The position numbers and the translations under genes were made by a program. A stretch of DNA of 64,000 nt from contig NZ_CP092827.1 of the NCBI RefSeq assembly GCF_022533585.1, forward strand, positions 3,698,001-3,762,000. Direction: 5' to 3'. The notes under the pieces were generated by a model. That model saw only the letters and a list, made by a program, of their open reading frames with translations, ran no database searches and was not told the DNA's origin. Of this stretch, positions 14,098 through 22,380 are shown piece after piece. Numbering within the stretch: position 1 is the first letter of the stretch; each line of letters begins with the position of its first letter. The stretch is from Pseudomonas sp. LS.1a (lineage in GTDB: Bacteria; Pseudomonadota; Gammaproteobacteria; Pseudomonadales; Pseudomonadaceae).

Positions 14098-14365
14098 TGC
14101 AACGACAGTAGAGCTGCTTTACCGCACCTTTGGCGACGTGCTCATTCCACTCGACAAAGTGCGCGTGCAGTACTTCCGCAATCTCAACGAAGACACCTTT
14201 GCCGAGCAACTGAAGGTCGGCCGGATCTGCTTGCCCGTCACCACGCTGGACAACAGCCAGAAGGCCTTGAAGTTCGCCCATATCCGCCATGTTGCCGCCC
14301 TGATCGACAGCAGGGCCTACCTAGCGGACGAAAAGCAGTCCCGCTCTACCGAGCAAGACAAGTAG
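14051..14365 (+). CDS. PrtN-family transcriptional activator
   Basis: A 104-residue protein. Residues about 18-92 match the pattern of pyocin activator PrtN: LLYRTFGDVLIPLDKVRVQYF, then the helix-turn-helix-like EDTFAEQLKVGRICLPVTTLD, then SQKALKFAHIRHVAALIDSR. In Pseudomonas aeruginosa PrtN activates R/F/S-pyocin genes when the PrtR repressor is cleaved after DNA damage. Here the gene lies in a repressor-controlled phage operon, so it would be released on induction; its targets (the phage late genes or other prophage or bacteriocin genes) are not shown by the sequence. A weak AGGGAGAGC precedes the start at a distance. Confidence 0.75.
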   Translation: MSNADQLALRLPHAPDATTVELLYRTFGDVLIPLDKVRVQYFRNLNEDTFAEQLKVGRICLPVTTLDNSQKALKFAHIRHVAALIDSRAYLADEKQSRSTEQDK

Positions 14366-14422
14366 TACCAACACCAGCTAGGGCCGCCACCACCGGCCCG
14401 CACACCACAAGGAGTAAGACCC

Positions 14423-15349
14423 ATGACCACCCAACAGGTCGTCGCCCTCTTCATCATCTGTGCCTTCATCATCGGACTGTTTGCCTACGCCTATTTCCTT
14501 GGCCGAAAAGCAGGTCGCGCCCACCACCCATCCGGCTTGCTTTTTGACTCTGCGCCGTGCACAGGACACAGCCGCCCCGGCGCTCTGGCATCACCGCAAA
14601 TCTGGACCTCGGAGGAAAGCGAGCATCTGCTGGTACGGGGGCTCACCGATGCCACACTCGCTTCGCTCCGCGAGACTGCTAGCATCGACGCGCAGAAAAC
14701 AAAGAGTCTCTGCTGCGAAGCAGCAGGCATTATTCATCCCCTCAGCAGCCCCGCCGAGGCACTGACACCCCACGACAAGCTGCGCGAGGCAGCGCCCGCT
14801 GATGCAACGCTAATCGATAAAGATCACCCGCACGCGCAGCCTGCCGAGGGGTATACGCACCCATCCGCCGTCAGCTGCATCGTCGCCGCGATGGACGCAA
14901 CACTGGCCGAGCAGGCCGAGACCTACACCACCTCGGAGCAGATGGCACGGGCGATTGAAGCCGCGCTGCAGCAAGCCGGGTTCCTGAGCCCAACCGACGA
15001 GTCCAGGCACTTCGTACGTGCCCGTGTGGACGAATCGCTGATCAACCGCGAGGCCGAACAACGCGAGCACCACCACACCATCGCCAATCTCAAGCGCGCA
15101 ATCGCCGAGCTCGAGGACCGGATCATGTCGTATACCGGGCTGGCGGTGACCAAAGCGGATTACGAACTGCTCGTCAACGTCATCGATACCTTGAACCTGA
15201 CTGAGCGGACCCTAGCCGCCATGAAGGCAACTCAGCAGGCAGCACGCGCCGGCCTGCAAGTCACCAGACTGGGCGACCTTGCTAAGCGCATGCACCTTGA
15301 ACTGCGTGAAAGACCTGCCAGCGCCGTTAATGCAGGAGCGGCAGCATGA
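14423..15349 (+). CDS. Phage membrane-anchored coiled-coil protein, unknown function
   Basis: A 308-residue protein with AAGGAG eight nt before the ATG. Residues 6-27 (VVALFIICAFIIGLFAYAYF) form one membrane segment, followed by a basic Gly-Arg-Lys patch, so the bulk is probably cytoplasmic. Residues about 150-195 and 200-290 are charged and helical (for example HHTIANLKRAIAELEDRI), consistent with a coiled coil. I do not recognise a domain. It lies in the right operon between the PrtN-like gene and the integrase cassette, and overlaps the next small frame by 4 nt. A structural or exclusion role cannot be decided from sequence. Confidence 0.6.
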   Translation: MTTQQVVALFIICAFIIGLFAYAYFLGRKAGRAHHPSGLLFDSAPCTGHSRPGALASPQIWTSEESEHLLVRGLTDATLASLRETASIDAQKTKSLCCEAAGIIHPLSSPAEALTPHDKLREAAPADATLIDKDHPHAQPAEGYTHPSAVSCIVAAMDATLAEQAETYTTSEQMARAIEAALQQAGFLSPTDESRHFVRARVDESLINREAEQREHHHTIANLKRAIAELEDRIMSYTGLAVTKADYELLVNVIDTLNLTERTLAAMKATQQAARAGLQVTRLGDLAKRMHLELRERPASAVNAGAAA

Positions 15350-15462
15350 CAGCCTCGCAGCAGATCACCCTGGGCGGGCGAGCAGATCATCAAGTCTCCA
15401 ACGTGAACACCAACCTGCTGCAATCGAAGGCACGGAGCCCGCACGATGGAACATGCAAGTGA
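15346..15462 (+). CDS. Very small phage ORF, unknown
   Basis: A 38-codon frame, MTASQQITLGGRADHQVSNV at the start, begins with an ATGA overlap on the previous gene and overlaps the following DUF4224-like gene by 17 nt. It fills the only gap between two coupled genes, so translation is plausible, perhaps to couple the downstream gene. No motif is seen. Confidence 0.35.
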   Translation: MTASQQITLGGRADHQVSNVNTNLLQSKARSPHDGTCK

Positions 15463-15682
15463 GTTTCTTGATGAGGAAGAGGTGGTGCGAATCACCGGCT
15501 ACCAGATCCCAAGCAAGCAAATCGCCTGGCTGGCCAAAAACGGCTGGCAGTACACGCTGACCCGGGCCCGGCGCCCGGTAGTTGGACGGGTATATGCCCG
15601 CCTCAAAATGGCCGGCGTGAAGCCAACCGCAACGAATGCAACAACAGAAACTTGGACATTAGACTTATCGCGCGTGGGGTAA
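15446..15682 (+). CDS. DUF4224-like small phage protein next to integrase
   Basis: A 78-residue protein starting MEHASEFLDEEEVVRITGYQ. The pattern of an acidic FLDEEEVVRITGY start, then KQIAWLAKNGWQYTL, then a RPVVGRVYARLKM closure, is that of the short DUF4224 proteins encoded immediately upstream of phage tyrosine integrases in pseudomonads and other proteobacteria. They are thought to act as excisionase-like or directionality partners because of a winged-helix-like profile, but this is inferred. Three nt separate it from the integrase start, so the two are expressed together under the right promoter or a local one. Confidence 0.75.
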   Translation: MEHASEFLDEEEVVRITGYQIPSKQIAWLAKNGWQYTLTRARRPVVGRVYARLKMAGVKPTATNATTETWTLDLSRVG

Positions 15683-15685
15683 CAG

Positions 15686-16750
15686 ATGCGCAACAGGAAG
15701 GCATCGAACAAGGACCTGCCGCCTCGGATGCTGCGGCGAGTTCGCAAGCTGAAGAGCGGCAAATTGTGGGTCGGGTACTACTACAACGGGCGGGATGCAG
15801 ACGGAAATCGGCAGGAAATTCCGTTGGGGACAGATCTCGCGGAGGCCAAGCTTGAGTGGGCACGCTTGGAGCACAAGGCAGCACCGAGGGTAATGTCAAC
15901 GATGGCCGAGCTGTTTGACCGGTACGAGCGTGACATCATCCCGGCAAAGGCGCCACGCACTCAGAAAGACAACAAATACGAACTGGAGCGCCTGCGCACG
16001 GCGTTTGCCGACGCTCCCATTGAGGCCATCACTCCTCCGGTCGTCGCGCAGTACCGGGACGCCCGCACCGCGAAGACTCGGGCAAACCGGGAAATCGCGC
16101 TGCTTTCACACGTATTTACCGTGGCCATGGAGTGGGGATTCGCAGATCGAAATCCGTGCCTGGCGGTTCGTCGCAACAAGGAAAAGGTACGCGACTTCTA
16201 CGCTGCCGACGATGTCTGGGACGCAGTGTACTCGGAGGCCGACCAAGGCCTGAAGGATGCCATGGACCTCGCCTACTTGGCCGGCCAGCGCCCAGCCGAC
16301 ACGTTGAAGTTCAGCACCGTCGACCTCGACGAGGACTACCTGTGGGTCGGCCAGAACAAGACTGACAAGAAGCTTCGCATCCGCCGGCACATCAATGGCG
16401 AGTCGACCGGCCTGGGCCTGTTCATCGAAGCGCTCCTAGAGAGACGCAAGCTGCAAGGCGTGCGGAACTCACGCCTCATCACCAACGACTCCGGCCTGCG
16501 CATGAGCTGGGAAATGCTGAGGAATCGCTTTAGTGAGGCGCGTGACAAGGCGGCACGCAAGCTGATCGCCGATGGCAACACAGACCTGGCCACCAAAGTT
16601 CGGCAGTTCCAGTTCCGCGATATCCGACCGAAGGCGGCATCGGAGATTGAGGACATTAGCCACGCCAGCCGACTGCTCGGACATTCCAAAGAGGAGATTA
16701 CCAAGCGCGTTTATCGCCGCGTCGGCGAGGTGGTCAGCCCGACCAAATAG
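15686..16750 (+). CDS. Phage tyrosine integrase
   Basis: A 354-residue tyrosine recombinase that integrates and excises the prophage. An N-terminal arm-binding region (about 15-65) is followed by a SAM-like core-binding domain (about 70-165) and the catalytic domain. The catalytic residues visible are Arg202 (AGQRPADTL), Lys near 228-229 in a beta hairpin, Arg314 in FRDIRPKAA, His333 in LLGHS and nucleophile Tyr343 in RVYRRV. The first position of the box-II motif is Arg rather than the usual His, a variant common in phage integrases. Its 3' end points at the tRNA-Cys gene 100 bp away, the expected arrangement for tRNA-targeting integrases. Confidence 0.95.
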   Translation: MRNRKASNKDLPPRMLRRVRKLKSGKLWVGYYYNGRDADGNRQEIPLGTDLAEAKLEWARLEHKAAPRVMSTMAELFDRYERDIIPAKAPRTQKDNKYELERLRTAFADAPIEAITPPVVAQYRDARTAKTRANREIALLSHVFTVAMEWGFADRNPCLAVRRNKEKVRDFYAADDVWDAVYSEADQGLKDAMDLAYLAGQRPADTLKFSTVDLDEDYLWVGQNKTDKKLRIRRHINGESTGLGLFIEALLERRKLQGVRNSRLITNDSGLRMSWEMLRNRFSEARDKAARKLIADGNTDLATKVRQFQFRDIRPKAASEIEDISHASRLLGHSKEEITKRVYRRVGEVVSPTK

Positions 16751-16810
16751 TGGGCTGATGCGGAAACGATGCCCGATGATGCGGAAATGATCGGCGTTTC
16801 TAGACCTCAA

Positions 16811-16846
16811 AGAAAAACCCCGCAGACGTTAATCTGCGGGGCTTTC
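16811..16846 (-). terminator. Terminator of tRNA-Cys, also downstream of integrase
   Basis: Arms CCCCGCAG/CTGCGGGG around an 8-nt loop, with five T on the minus strand beyond the tRNA 3' end and three T on the plus strand beyond int. It probably works in both directions but best for the tRNA. Confidence 0.7.
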
Positions 16847-16852
16847 GAATGG

Positions 16853-16926
16853 TGGAGGCCGAGGTCGGAATCGAACCGGCGTAGACGGATTTGCAATCCG
16901 GAGCATAACCACTTTGCTACTCGGCC
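16853..16926 (-). tRNA. tRNA-Cys (GCA), prophage integration site
   Basis: On the minus strand the 74-nt cloverleaf starts GGCCGAG, pairs with CTCGGCC, has U73 and an encoded CCA end. The anticodon stem-loop reads CCGGATTGCAAATCCG with anticodon GCA (complement of 16892-16894), and GGTTCGATTC forms the T loop. The integrase gene lies just beyond the 3' end, so the attachment core is expected within the anticodon-to-CCA half; its second copy lies outside the window and the exact att boundaries cannot be set here. Confidence 0.95.
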
Positions 16927-17080
16927 TCAAAGGTCGGATCTAGCAGCTTGCGCTTCGCTATCTCCTTGAAACGCTGAACCTTTTTCAAAGTTTGCTGCGT
17001 TTCGATGGGCGCCATTATGTCTTCATTCCTTTAACCTTGCAACCCCCTGAACGAAAAAAAATTTCAACGGGTTCAAGGTG

Positions 17081-18100
17081 TTAGCGCAGGCGGCCGAGTT
17101 TACTCCACAAGCCCACCACGGTGTTCTCCACCGTGCCACTGGCAGCCATGCCGATTCGCTCCTGCAGGCTCTTGCGTTCGGCGTAGTGCAGGTGGAACAG
17201 GTTGGCGTTGCGCGCGCGCTCGCTGAGGTACTCGTCACTGGTCTGCAGCTCGTCCACCAGCTTGCGGTTGAGTGCCGCGACGCCCAGCCAGACTTCGCCA
17301 GTGGCCACTTCGTCGATGTGCAGCTGTGGACGATAGCGGGCAACGAAGTCCTTGAACAGCTGGTGGGTGATGTCCAGGTCTTCCTGGAACTTCTCCCGGC
17401 CCTTCTCGGTGTTCTCGCCGAACACGGTCAGGGTGCGCTTGTATTCACCGGCGGTCAGCACTTCGAAATCGATGTCGTGCTTCTTCAACAGGCGGTTGAC
17501 GTTGGGCAACTGCGCCACCACGCCGATGGAACCCAGCACGGCGAACGGCGCGCTGACGATCTTCTCGCCGATGCAGGCCATCATGTAACCGCCGCTGGCA
17601 GCCACCTTGTCGATACACACGGTCAACGGGATGCCGGCCTGGCGAATGCGCGCCAGTTGCGATGCGGCCAGGCCGTAGCTGTGCACCAGGCCGCCACCGC
17701 TTTCAAGGCGCAGCACCACTTCGTCACGCGGGGTGGCGAGGGTCAGCAGCGCGGTGATTTCGTTGCGCAGGCTTTCGGTGGCAGAGGCTTTGATGTCGCC
17801 ATCGAAGTCCAGCACGAAGACCCGGTCCTTTTCCTCGGCCTTGCCCTTCTTCTGCTGTTTTTCCGCCTTGGCCTGCTGCTTGCGCAAGGCCTTGAGCTGG
17901 GCCTTGTCGAGCAGGCCGGACTCCAGGCGCTCGCGCAGGTCCTTGTAGAACTCGTTCAGGCGGGTGACCTGCAATTGCCCACCCGATTTGCGCCGCCCCT
18001 TGCCGCGCAGCCCGGCGATGGCCGACAGCACTATCAGGATGGCGATGACCAGGGTGGCGGTTTTGGCGAGAAAGCTTGCGTATTCGGCAAGAAACTCCAC
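17081..18100 (-). CDS. sohB: Inner-membrane S49 peptidase SohB
   Basis: A 339-residue protein with an N-terminal membrane anchor at 10-30 (FLAKTATLVIAILIVLSAIAG), then a highly charged Lys/Gln-rich coiled segment (60-92) and an S49 serine peptidase domain. Nucleophile Ser169 lies in KVAASGGYMMA and the general base Lys221 in AGEYKRTLT, giving the Ser-Lys dyad of the SppA/SohB family. It probably degrades membrane-released peptides on the periplasmic side, but its substrates are unknown. The start ATG at 18100 precedes the hydrophobic anchor directly. It is read toward the tRNA-Cys gene and appears to be a single transcription unit. Confidence 0.9.
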   Translation of the reverse strand: MEFLAEYASFLAKTATLVIAILIVLSAIAGLRGKGRRKSGGQLQVTRLNEFYKDLRERLESGLLDKAQLKALRKQQAKAEKQQKKGKAEEKDRVFVLDFDGDIKASATESLRNEITALLTLATPRDEVVLRLESGGGLVHSYGLAASQLARIRQAGIPLTVCIDKVAASGGYMMACIGEKIVSAPFAVLGSIGVVAQLPNVNRLLKKHDIDFEVLTAGEYKRTLTVFGENTEKGREKFQEDLDITHQLFKDFVARYRPQLHIDEVATGEVWLGVAALNRKLVDELQTSDEYLSERARNANLFHLHYAERKSLQERIGMAASGTVENTVVGLWSKLGRLR

Positions 18101-18297
18101 GTTGACTCCTTAAATACCTGCGCCACGACGGCGCGTAACTGTTGCAAGCATACCGTTGCGCCTGAGGTGCTGCCAGCCGCTGTAAACGCCGGCAACACCT
18201 TTCAAACAACCTTTTCAAACGCTTGTATGTTTTTTCGTTGACAGCCCGTGTGCCGCATCCTAACCTCGCAGCAACCTCCAACAGGCCGGAACCTTTC

Positions 18298-19008
18298 GTG
18301 GGCAACCTCTACCTGATCCGACATGGCCAAGCCTCCTTCGGCGCCGATGACTACGATGTCCTCTCGCCCGTGGGCGAGCGCCAGAGCCACGCCCTGGGTG
18401 AGCACCTGGCCCAGCTCGGGGTACGGTTGGACCGCTGCGTGGCAGGCGACCTGCGCCGCCAGCAGGATACCGCGCGGCTGGCCCTGGCAGCATTGCACGC
18501 CAATGGCAGCCCGGTGCCGGCTGTCGAGACCGATGCTGCGTTCAATGAGTTCGATGCCGATGGTGTGATCCGTGCGCTGTTGCCCGGGCTGCTGCCGCAA
18601 GAGCCCGACGCCCTGCACATCCTGCGCAACGGCGCGCAGCACCGCAGCGAGTTCCAGCGCCTGTTCGCACTGATGGTGCAGCGCTGGCACGATGGCGAAC
18701 ATGCCGACGATGGCCTGGAGACCTGGCAGGCGTTCACCGCCCGCGTGCAAGGCGGCCTGCAGCGCGTACTCGATGCCGCCGGTAGCGGTGACAATATCGC
18801 CATCTTCACCTCGGGCGGCACCATTGCCGCCCTGCTCCACCTGGTTACCCGTATTACCCCCAGCCAGGCGTTCGCGCTGAACTGGCAGATCATCAACACG
18901 TCGCTCAGCCAGCTGAAGTTCCGCGGCCGCGACGTGGCACTGGCTTCCTTCAACAGCCAGGCCCATGTGCAACTGTTGAGGGCGCCGGAGCTTGTCACCT
19001 ATCGATGA
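18298..19008 (+). CDS. Histidine phosphatase family protein (phosphoglycerate mutase-like)
   Basis: A 236-residue protein if started at the GTG at 18298, which puts the catalytic motif LIRHGQASF at residues 6-14 as usual in the family; a longer frame from 18223 would add an unlikely 25-residue leader. His8/9 region would carry the phospho-histidine, and the second histidine-containing half (TSGGTIAALLHLV) follows near 165. The enzyme removes phosphate from a small metabolite or protein; the substrate is unknown. It starts a rightward group with SCP2, APH-like and SDR genes, suggesting a shared metabolic role in acyl or sterol-like lipid use. Confidence 0.82.
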   Translation: MGNLYLIRHGQASFGADDYDVLSPVGERQSHALGEHLAQLGVRLDRCVAGDLRRQQDTARLALAALHANGSPVPAVETDAAFNEFDADGVIRALLPGLLPQEPDALHILRNGAQHRSEFQRLFALMVQRWHDGEHADDGLETWQAFTARVQGGLQRVLDAAGSGDNIAIFTSGGTIAALLHLVTRITPSQAFALNWQIINTSLSQLKFRGRDVALASFNSQAHVQLLRAPELVTYR

Positions 19009-19064
19009 GCCCGGCTTGTTGTGTCCCTGCGGGGACGTGTAAATCACTCTATAAGGAATGCGCC

Positions 19065-19382
19065 ATGACCTCCGTAGCTGATGCCGTTAAAAAGATGCAA
19101 GAGAAGTTCAACCCATCCGCTGCCGCCGGCCTGGACCTGGTGTTCGGCTTCAACATCACCGACGAAGGCAAGCACTACGCACTGATCGTCAAGGACGGCA
19201 CCTGCGACCTGCAGGAAGGCGAAAACCCGGATGCCAACTGCACCCTGGTAATGGACAGCGAAACCCTGAAGGGTATCGTCAGCGGCGAAACTGACGGCAT
19301 GCAAGCGTTCATGGGCGGCAAGCTGCGCGTTGAAGGCGACATGATGCTGTCGATGAAGCTCAGCGAGCTGTTCCCGTCCTGA
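19065..19382 (+). CDS. SCP2 sterol-carrier domain protein
   Basis: A 105-residue protein starting MTSVADAVKKMQEKFNPSAA. It covers a whole stand-alone SCP2 domain: helical start, LVFGFNITDEGKHYALIVKDG strands, and the typical ending VMDSETLKGIVSGETDGMQAFMGGKLRVEGDMMLSMKLSELF. Such domains bind acyl chains or acyl-CoA in a hydrophobic tunnel. The ATG at 19065 follows TATAAGGAATGCGCC. It lies 56 nt after the histidine phosphatase gene and is followed by a strong terminator, so the two may form a short operon. Confidence 0.88.
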   Translation: MTSVADAVKKMQEKFNPSAAAGLDLVFGFNITDEGKHYALIVKDGTCDLQEGENPDANCTLVMDSETLKGIVSGETDGMQAFMGGKLRVEGDMMLSMKLSELFPS

Positions 19383-19410
19383 GGGCTGGAGATCGCGGAT
19401 GATCGAAAAA

Positions 19411-19441
19411 CCGAAGCCTGACCGGCTTCGGTTTTTTTTTG
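19411..19441 (+). terminator. Rho-independent terminator after SCP2 gene
   Basis: CCGAAGCC/GGCTTCGG stem with a 5-nt loop followed by nine T on the plus strand, 28 nt after the stop codon. Confidence 0.9.
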
Positions 19442-19594
19442 CCCGCCTGTTCGGGCCCTATCGCCAGTCGCTTCATCAAGGCAGTTGATCAGGCAGCAAC
19501 ACCCTTACCTATATGGCACCTGGCACGCTTGTCCCAACCCCGACGCACCATTAGATTAGCCAATAGTCCTTGCGATCGAGAATAAGGAAAACGC

Positions 19595-20662
19595 ATGACG
19601 CTCACCGACCAGTCCACCCAGGTACGCCCCGGCGAAGAACTCGACGCGGCTGTCATCGACCCTTACCTCAAGGCCAACATCCCCGGCCTGGTTGGCCTGC
19701 CGAGCATCAGCCAGTTCCCTGGCGGTGCCTCCAACCTAACCTACCTGGTCAGCTACCCGGGCCGCGACTTCGTGCTGCGCCGCCCGCCGTTCGGGCAGAA
19801 GGCCAAATCGGCCCACGACATGGGCCGCGAGTTTCGCATCCTCAACCAGCTGAACAGCGGCTTCCCCTACTGCCCAAAGGCCTATGTGCACTGCACCGAC
19901 ACCAGCCTGATCGGCGGCGAGTTCTACGTGATGGAGCGGGTCAAGGGCATCATCCTGCGCTCGGACATCCCGGCCGAACTGGACCTCGACGCCAACCGCA
20001 CCGAGGCCCTGTGCAAGAGCTTCATCGACCGCCTGGTGGAACTGCACCAGGTGGACTACAACGCCTGCGGCCTGGCCGACCTGGGCAAGCCGGAAGGCTA
20101 TGTGCAGCGCCAGATCGAGGGCTGGACCAGTCGCTATGAAAAGGCCCTGACCCCGGACGCCCCGCGCTGGGAACAGGTAACCGCCTGGCTGCACGAGAAA
20201 ATGCCCGCCGACCACACGCGGCCCGGCATCGTGCACAACGACTACCGTTTCGACAACGTGATCCTCGATGCCGACAACCCCATGCGCATCATCGGTGTGC
20301 TGGACTGGGAAATGGCCACCCTCGGCGACCCGCTGATGGACCTGGGCAACAGCCTGGCCTACTGGATCCAGGCCGACGACCCGGCGCCAGTGCAGTTGAT
20401 GCGCCGCCAGCCGAGCAACGCCCCGGGCATGCTCAGCCGCCGCCAGTTCGTCGATTACTACGCCGAGCGCGCTGGCATCCGCCTGGACAACTTCGATTAC
20501 TACTATTGTTATGGCCTGTTCCGCCTGGCCGGCATCGTCCAGCAGATCTACTACCGCTATTACCACGGCCAGACCCAGGACAAGCGCTTTGCCCAGTTCA
20601 TCCACATGAACCGCCTGCTGGAGCAGATGACCTTGCAGGTCATCGCCAAGTCCAGCCTCTGA
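19595..20662 (+). CDS. Phosphotransferase family protein (APH/ACAD10-like kinase fold)
   Basis: A 355-residue protein with the aminoglycoside-phosphotransferase fold. An N-terminal lobe starts after PGLVGLPSISQFPGGASNLTY, the catalytic loop HNDYRFDNV (His-x-Asp...Asn) lies near 212-220, and GVLDWEMATLGDPLMDLG supplies the metal-binding Asp. This subgroup, often annotated as phosphotransferase family protein, is related to the kinase part of mammalian ACAD10 and commonly sits with acyl-CoA and short-chain dehydrogenase genes; the natural substrate is unknown, possibly a hydroxyacyl compound. AATAAGGAAAAC precedes the ATG. The SDR gene follows 36 nt downstream. Confidence 0.85.
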   Translation: MTLTDQSTQVRPGEELDAAVIDPYLKANIPGLVGLPSISQFPGGASNLTYLVSYPGRDFVLRRPPFGQKAKSAHDMGREFRILNQLNSGFPYCPKAYVHCTDTSLIGGEFYVMERVKGIILRSDIPAELDLDANRTEALCKSFIDRLVELHQVDYNACGLADLGKPEGYVQRQIEGWTSRYEKALTPDAPRWEQVTAWLHEKMPADHTRPGIVHNDYRFDNVILDADNPMRIIGVLDWEMATLGDPLMDLGNSLAYWIQADDPAPVQLMRRQPSNAPGMLSRRQFVDYYAERAGIRLDNFDYYYCYGLFRLAGIVQQIYYRYYHGQTQDKRFAQFIHMNRLLEQMTLQVIAKSSL

Positions 20663-20698
20663 GCCCCGACTTCGACGACGGATAACAAGGAAAACAGC

Positions 20699-21466
20699 AT
20701 GTCCAAGACCCACCTGTTCGACCTCGACGGCAAGATTGCCTTCGTTTCCGGCGCCAGCCGTGGCATCGGCGAGGCCATCGCCCACCTGTTGGCCCAGCAA
20801 GGTGCCCATGTGATCGTGTCCAGCCGCAAGCTCGACGGTTGCCAGCAGGTGGCCGACGCCATCATCGCCGCCGGCGGCAAGGCAACGGCGGTAGCCTGCC
20901 ACATCGGTGAACTGGAGCAGATCCAGCAGGTGTTCGCCGGCATCCGCGAGCAATTCGGGCGGCTGGACATCCTGGTCAACAACGCCGCCACCAACCCGCA
21001 GTTCTGCAACGTGCTGGATACCGACCCGGGTGCTTTCCAGAAGACCGTGGACGTGAACATCCGTGGCTACTTCTTCATGTCGGTAGAGGCCGGCAAGCTG
21101 ATGCGTGAGCAGGGTGGCGGCAGCATCATCAACGTGGCGTCGATCAACGGGGTGTCGCCCGGCCTGTTCCAGGGCATCTATTCGGTGACCAAGGCGGCGG
21201 TCATCAACATGACCAAGGTCTTCGCCAAGGAATGCGCGCCGTTCGGTATCCGCTGCAACGCCCTGCTGCCGGGCCTGACCGATACCAAGTTCGCCTCGGC
21301 ACTGGTAAAGAACGACGCCATCCTCAACGCCGCGCTGCAGCATATCCCGCTCAAGCGCGTGGCCGACCCCAAGGAAATGGCCGGCGCCGTGTTGTACCTG
21401 GCCAGCGATGCCTCCAGCTACACCACCGGTACCGCGCTCAATGTCGACGGCGGCTACCTGTCCTGA
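20699..21466 (+). CDS. Short-chain dehydrogenase/reductase
   Basis: A 255-residue classical SDR. The cofactor-binding glycine motif is at 18-24 (GASRGIG), NNAATN is at 94-99, and the catalytic set is Ser148 (NVASING), Tyr161 and Lys165 (YSVTKAAV). The C-terminal NVDGGYLS ending is typical. It should oxidise or reduce a hydroxyl/keto group using NAD(P); the substrate is not predictable. TAACAAGGAAAACAGC precedes the ATG, and it follows the APH-like gene by 36 nt, so the pair is probably an operon for a beta-hydroxyacyl or similar compound (inference). Confidence 0.9.
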   Translation: MSKTHLFDLDGKIAFVSGASRGIGEAIAHLLAQQGAHVIVSSRKLDGCQQVADAIIAAGGKATAVACHIGELEQIQQVFAGIREQFGRLDILVNNAATNPQFCNVLDTDPGAFQKTVDVNIRGYFFMSVEAGKLMREQGGGSIINVASINGVSPGLFQGIYSVTKAAVINMTKVFAKECAPFGIRCNALLPGLTDTKFASALVKNDAILNAALQHIPLKRVADPKEMAGAVLYLASDASSYTTGTALNVDGGYLS

Positions 21467-22288
21467 TCAGGCTTTTACTGCCACCAGGGTGTAACTCAGG
21501 GGCAGGCGCGCGGGCTGCTCGCGCAGGCGATATTCACCGTCGTCGCCCTTGACCATCTGCCCCGGCAGCGCCTCCCAGGGGATGCTCTGGTGCTCGACCA
21601 GGGCGGTCAGCTGCAGGCCGTGCGCCAGCAAGGCACTGATCACCTCGCCCAGGCCGTGGTTCCACTCGTGGGTTTCGGTGTGAGACAGGCGCTGCTCGGT
21701 TTCGACGTAGGTTTGGTCGTTGTGCCACACCGTCGGCTCTTCGTGCTCGAAATATGGGTACTCGAGTTGCAGGCGGTCCTGGTGGTCTTCGTTGACCGCC
21801 ATCAGCATCGGGTGCCCGTCGCGCAGAAACAGCCGCCCACCTGGTTTCAGCAGGGCCGCGACAGTACGCGCCCACGGCTCGATGCGGGGCAGCCAGCAGA
21901 GCGCGCCGATCCCGGTGTAGACCAGGTCGAACGTGCCAGCCGGCAGCACCTTGTCGGCGGCATAGACATCGGCCTCGACATACGCGATGGGTGCCGCACA
22001 GCGCTCGGCCAGCACCCGCGCCTCGGCCAGCGACGCCGTGGAATAGTCCAGGCCACAGACCTTGGCGCCAAGGCGCGCCAGCGAGAGGGTGTCGGTGCCG
22101 ATGTGGCACTGCAGGTGAACGGCGTTGAGCCCGTCGATATTGCCAAGCAATGGCAGGTCGAAGCGTACGGTTTCGGAAAGGTGTTCGGGTTGCCGGATGA
22201 GCCGTTCGACTTCGTAGTCGTTGGAAGCAGCGTGCAGCGGAGCACGTTCATCCCAGCTGGCGCGGTTGAGTTGCAATGAGCGGTCCAT
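21467..22288 (-). CDS. Class I SAM-dependent methyltransferase
   Basis: A 273-residue protein with a Rossmann-type methyltransferase domain. Motif I is a variant, VHLQCHIGTDTLSLARLGAKV near 57-77, with GLDYS as the acidic end of strand 2; TFDLVYTGIGALCWLP supplies motif IV and LLKPGGRLFLRD the post-motif strand. This type is common in pseudomonads and acts on small molecules, but the acceptor is unknown. It converges tail to tail with the SDR gene with no spacer. The ATG at 22288 follows an AAGGAAGACACC sequence. No signal peptide or membrane segment is seen. Confidence 0.85.
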   Translation of the reverse strand: MDRSLQLNRASWDERAPLHAASNDYEVERLIRQPEHLSETVRFDLPLLGNIDGLNAVHLQCHIGTDTLSLARLGAKVCGLDYSTASLAEARVLAERCAAPIAYVEADVYAADKVLPAGTFDLVYTGIGALCWLPRIEPWARTVAALLKPGGRLFLRDGHPMLMAVNEDHQDRLQLEYPYFEHEEPTVWHNDQTYVETEQRLSHTETHEWNHGLGEVISALLAHGLQLTALVEHQSIPWEALPGQMVKGDDGEYRLREQPARLPLSYTLVAVKA

Positions 22289-22380
22289 GGTGTCTTCCTT
22301 GATTCAGTAGGGCTTATGCTAGCCCCCACCAATCTCCCTGCGACAGGACTGCATTGCTAAAAATTGTAAAGCTCGCGCGG

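Larger units (their letters stand above)
1..16852. mobile_element. Lambda-like prophage, integrase-proximal part (left end outside window)
   Basis: A continuous block of phage genes ends at a tyrosine integrase that abuts the 3' end of a tRNA-Cys gene. Head-morphogenesis, replication and cro/cII-type genes read leftward; repressor, small early genes and integrase read rightward. The capsid gene is cut by the left edge, so tail genes, the rest of the lysis cassette and the distal attachment site lie outside the window. No interrupted phage gene is visible, so the visible part appears intact and possibly inducible (inference). Confidence 0.93.
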
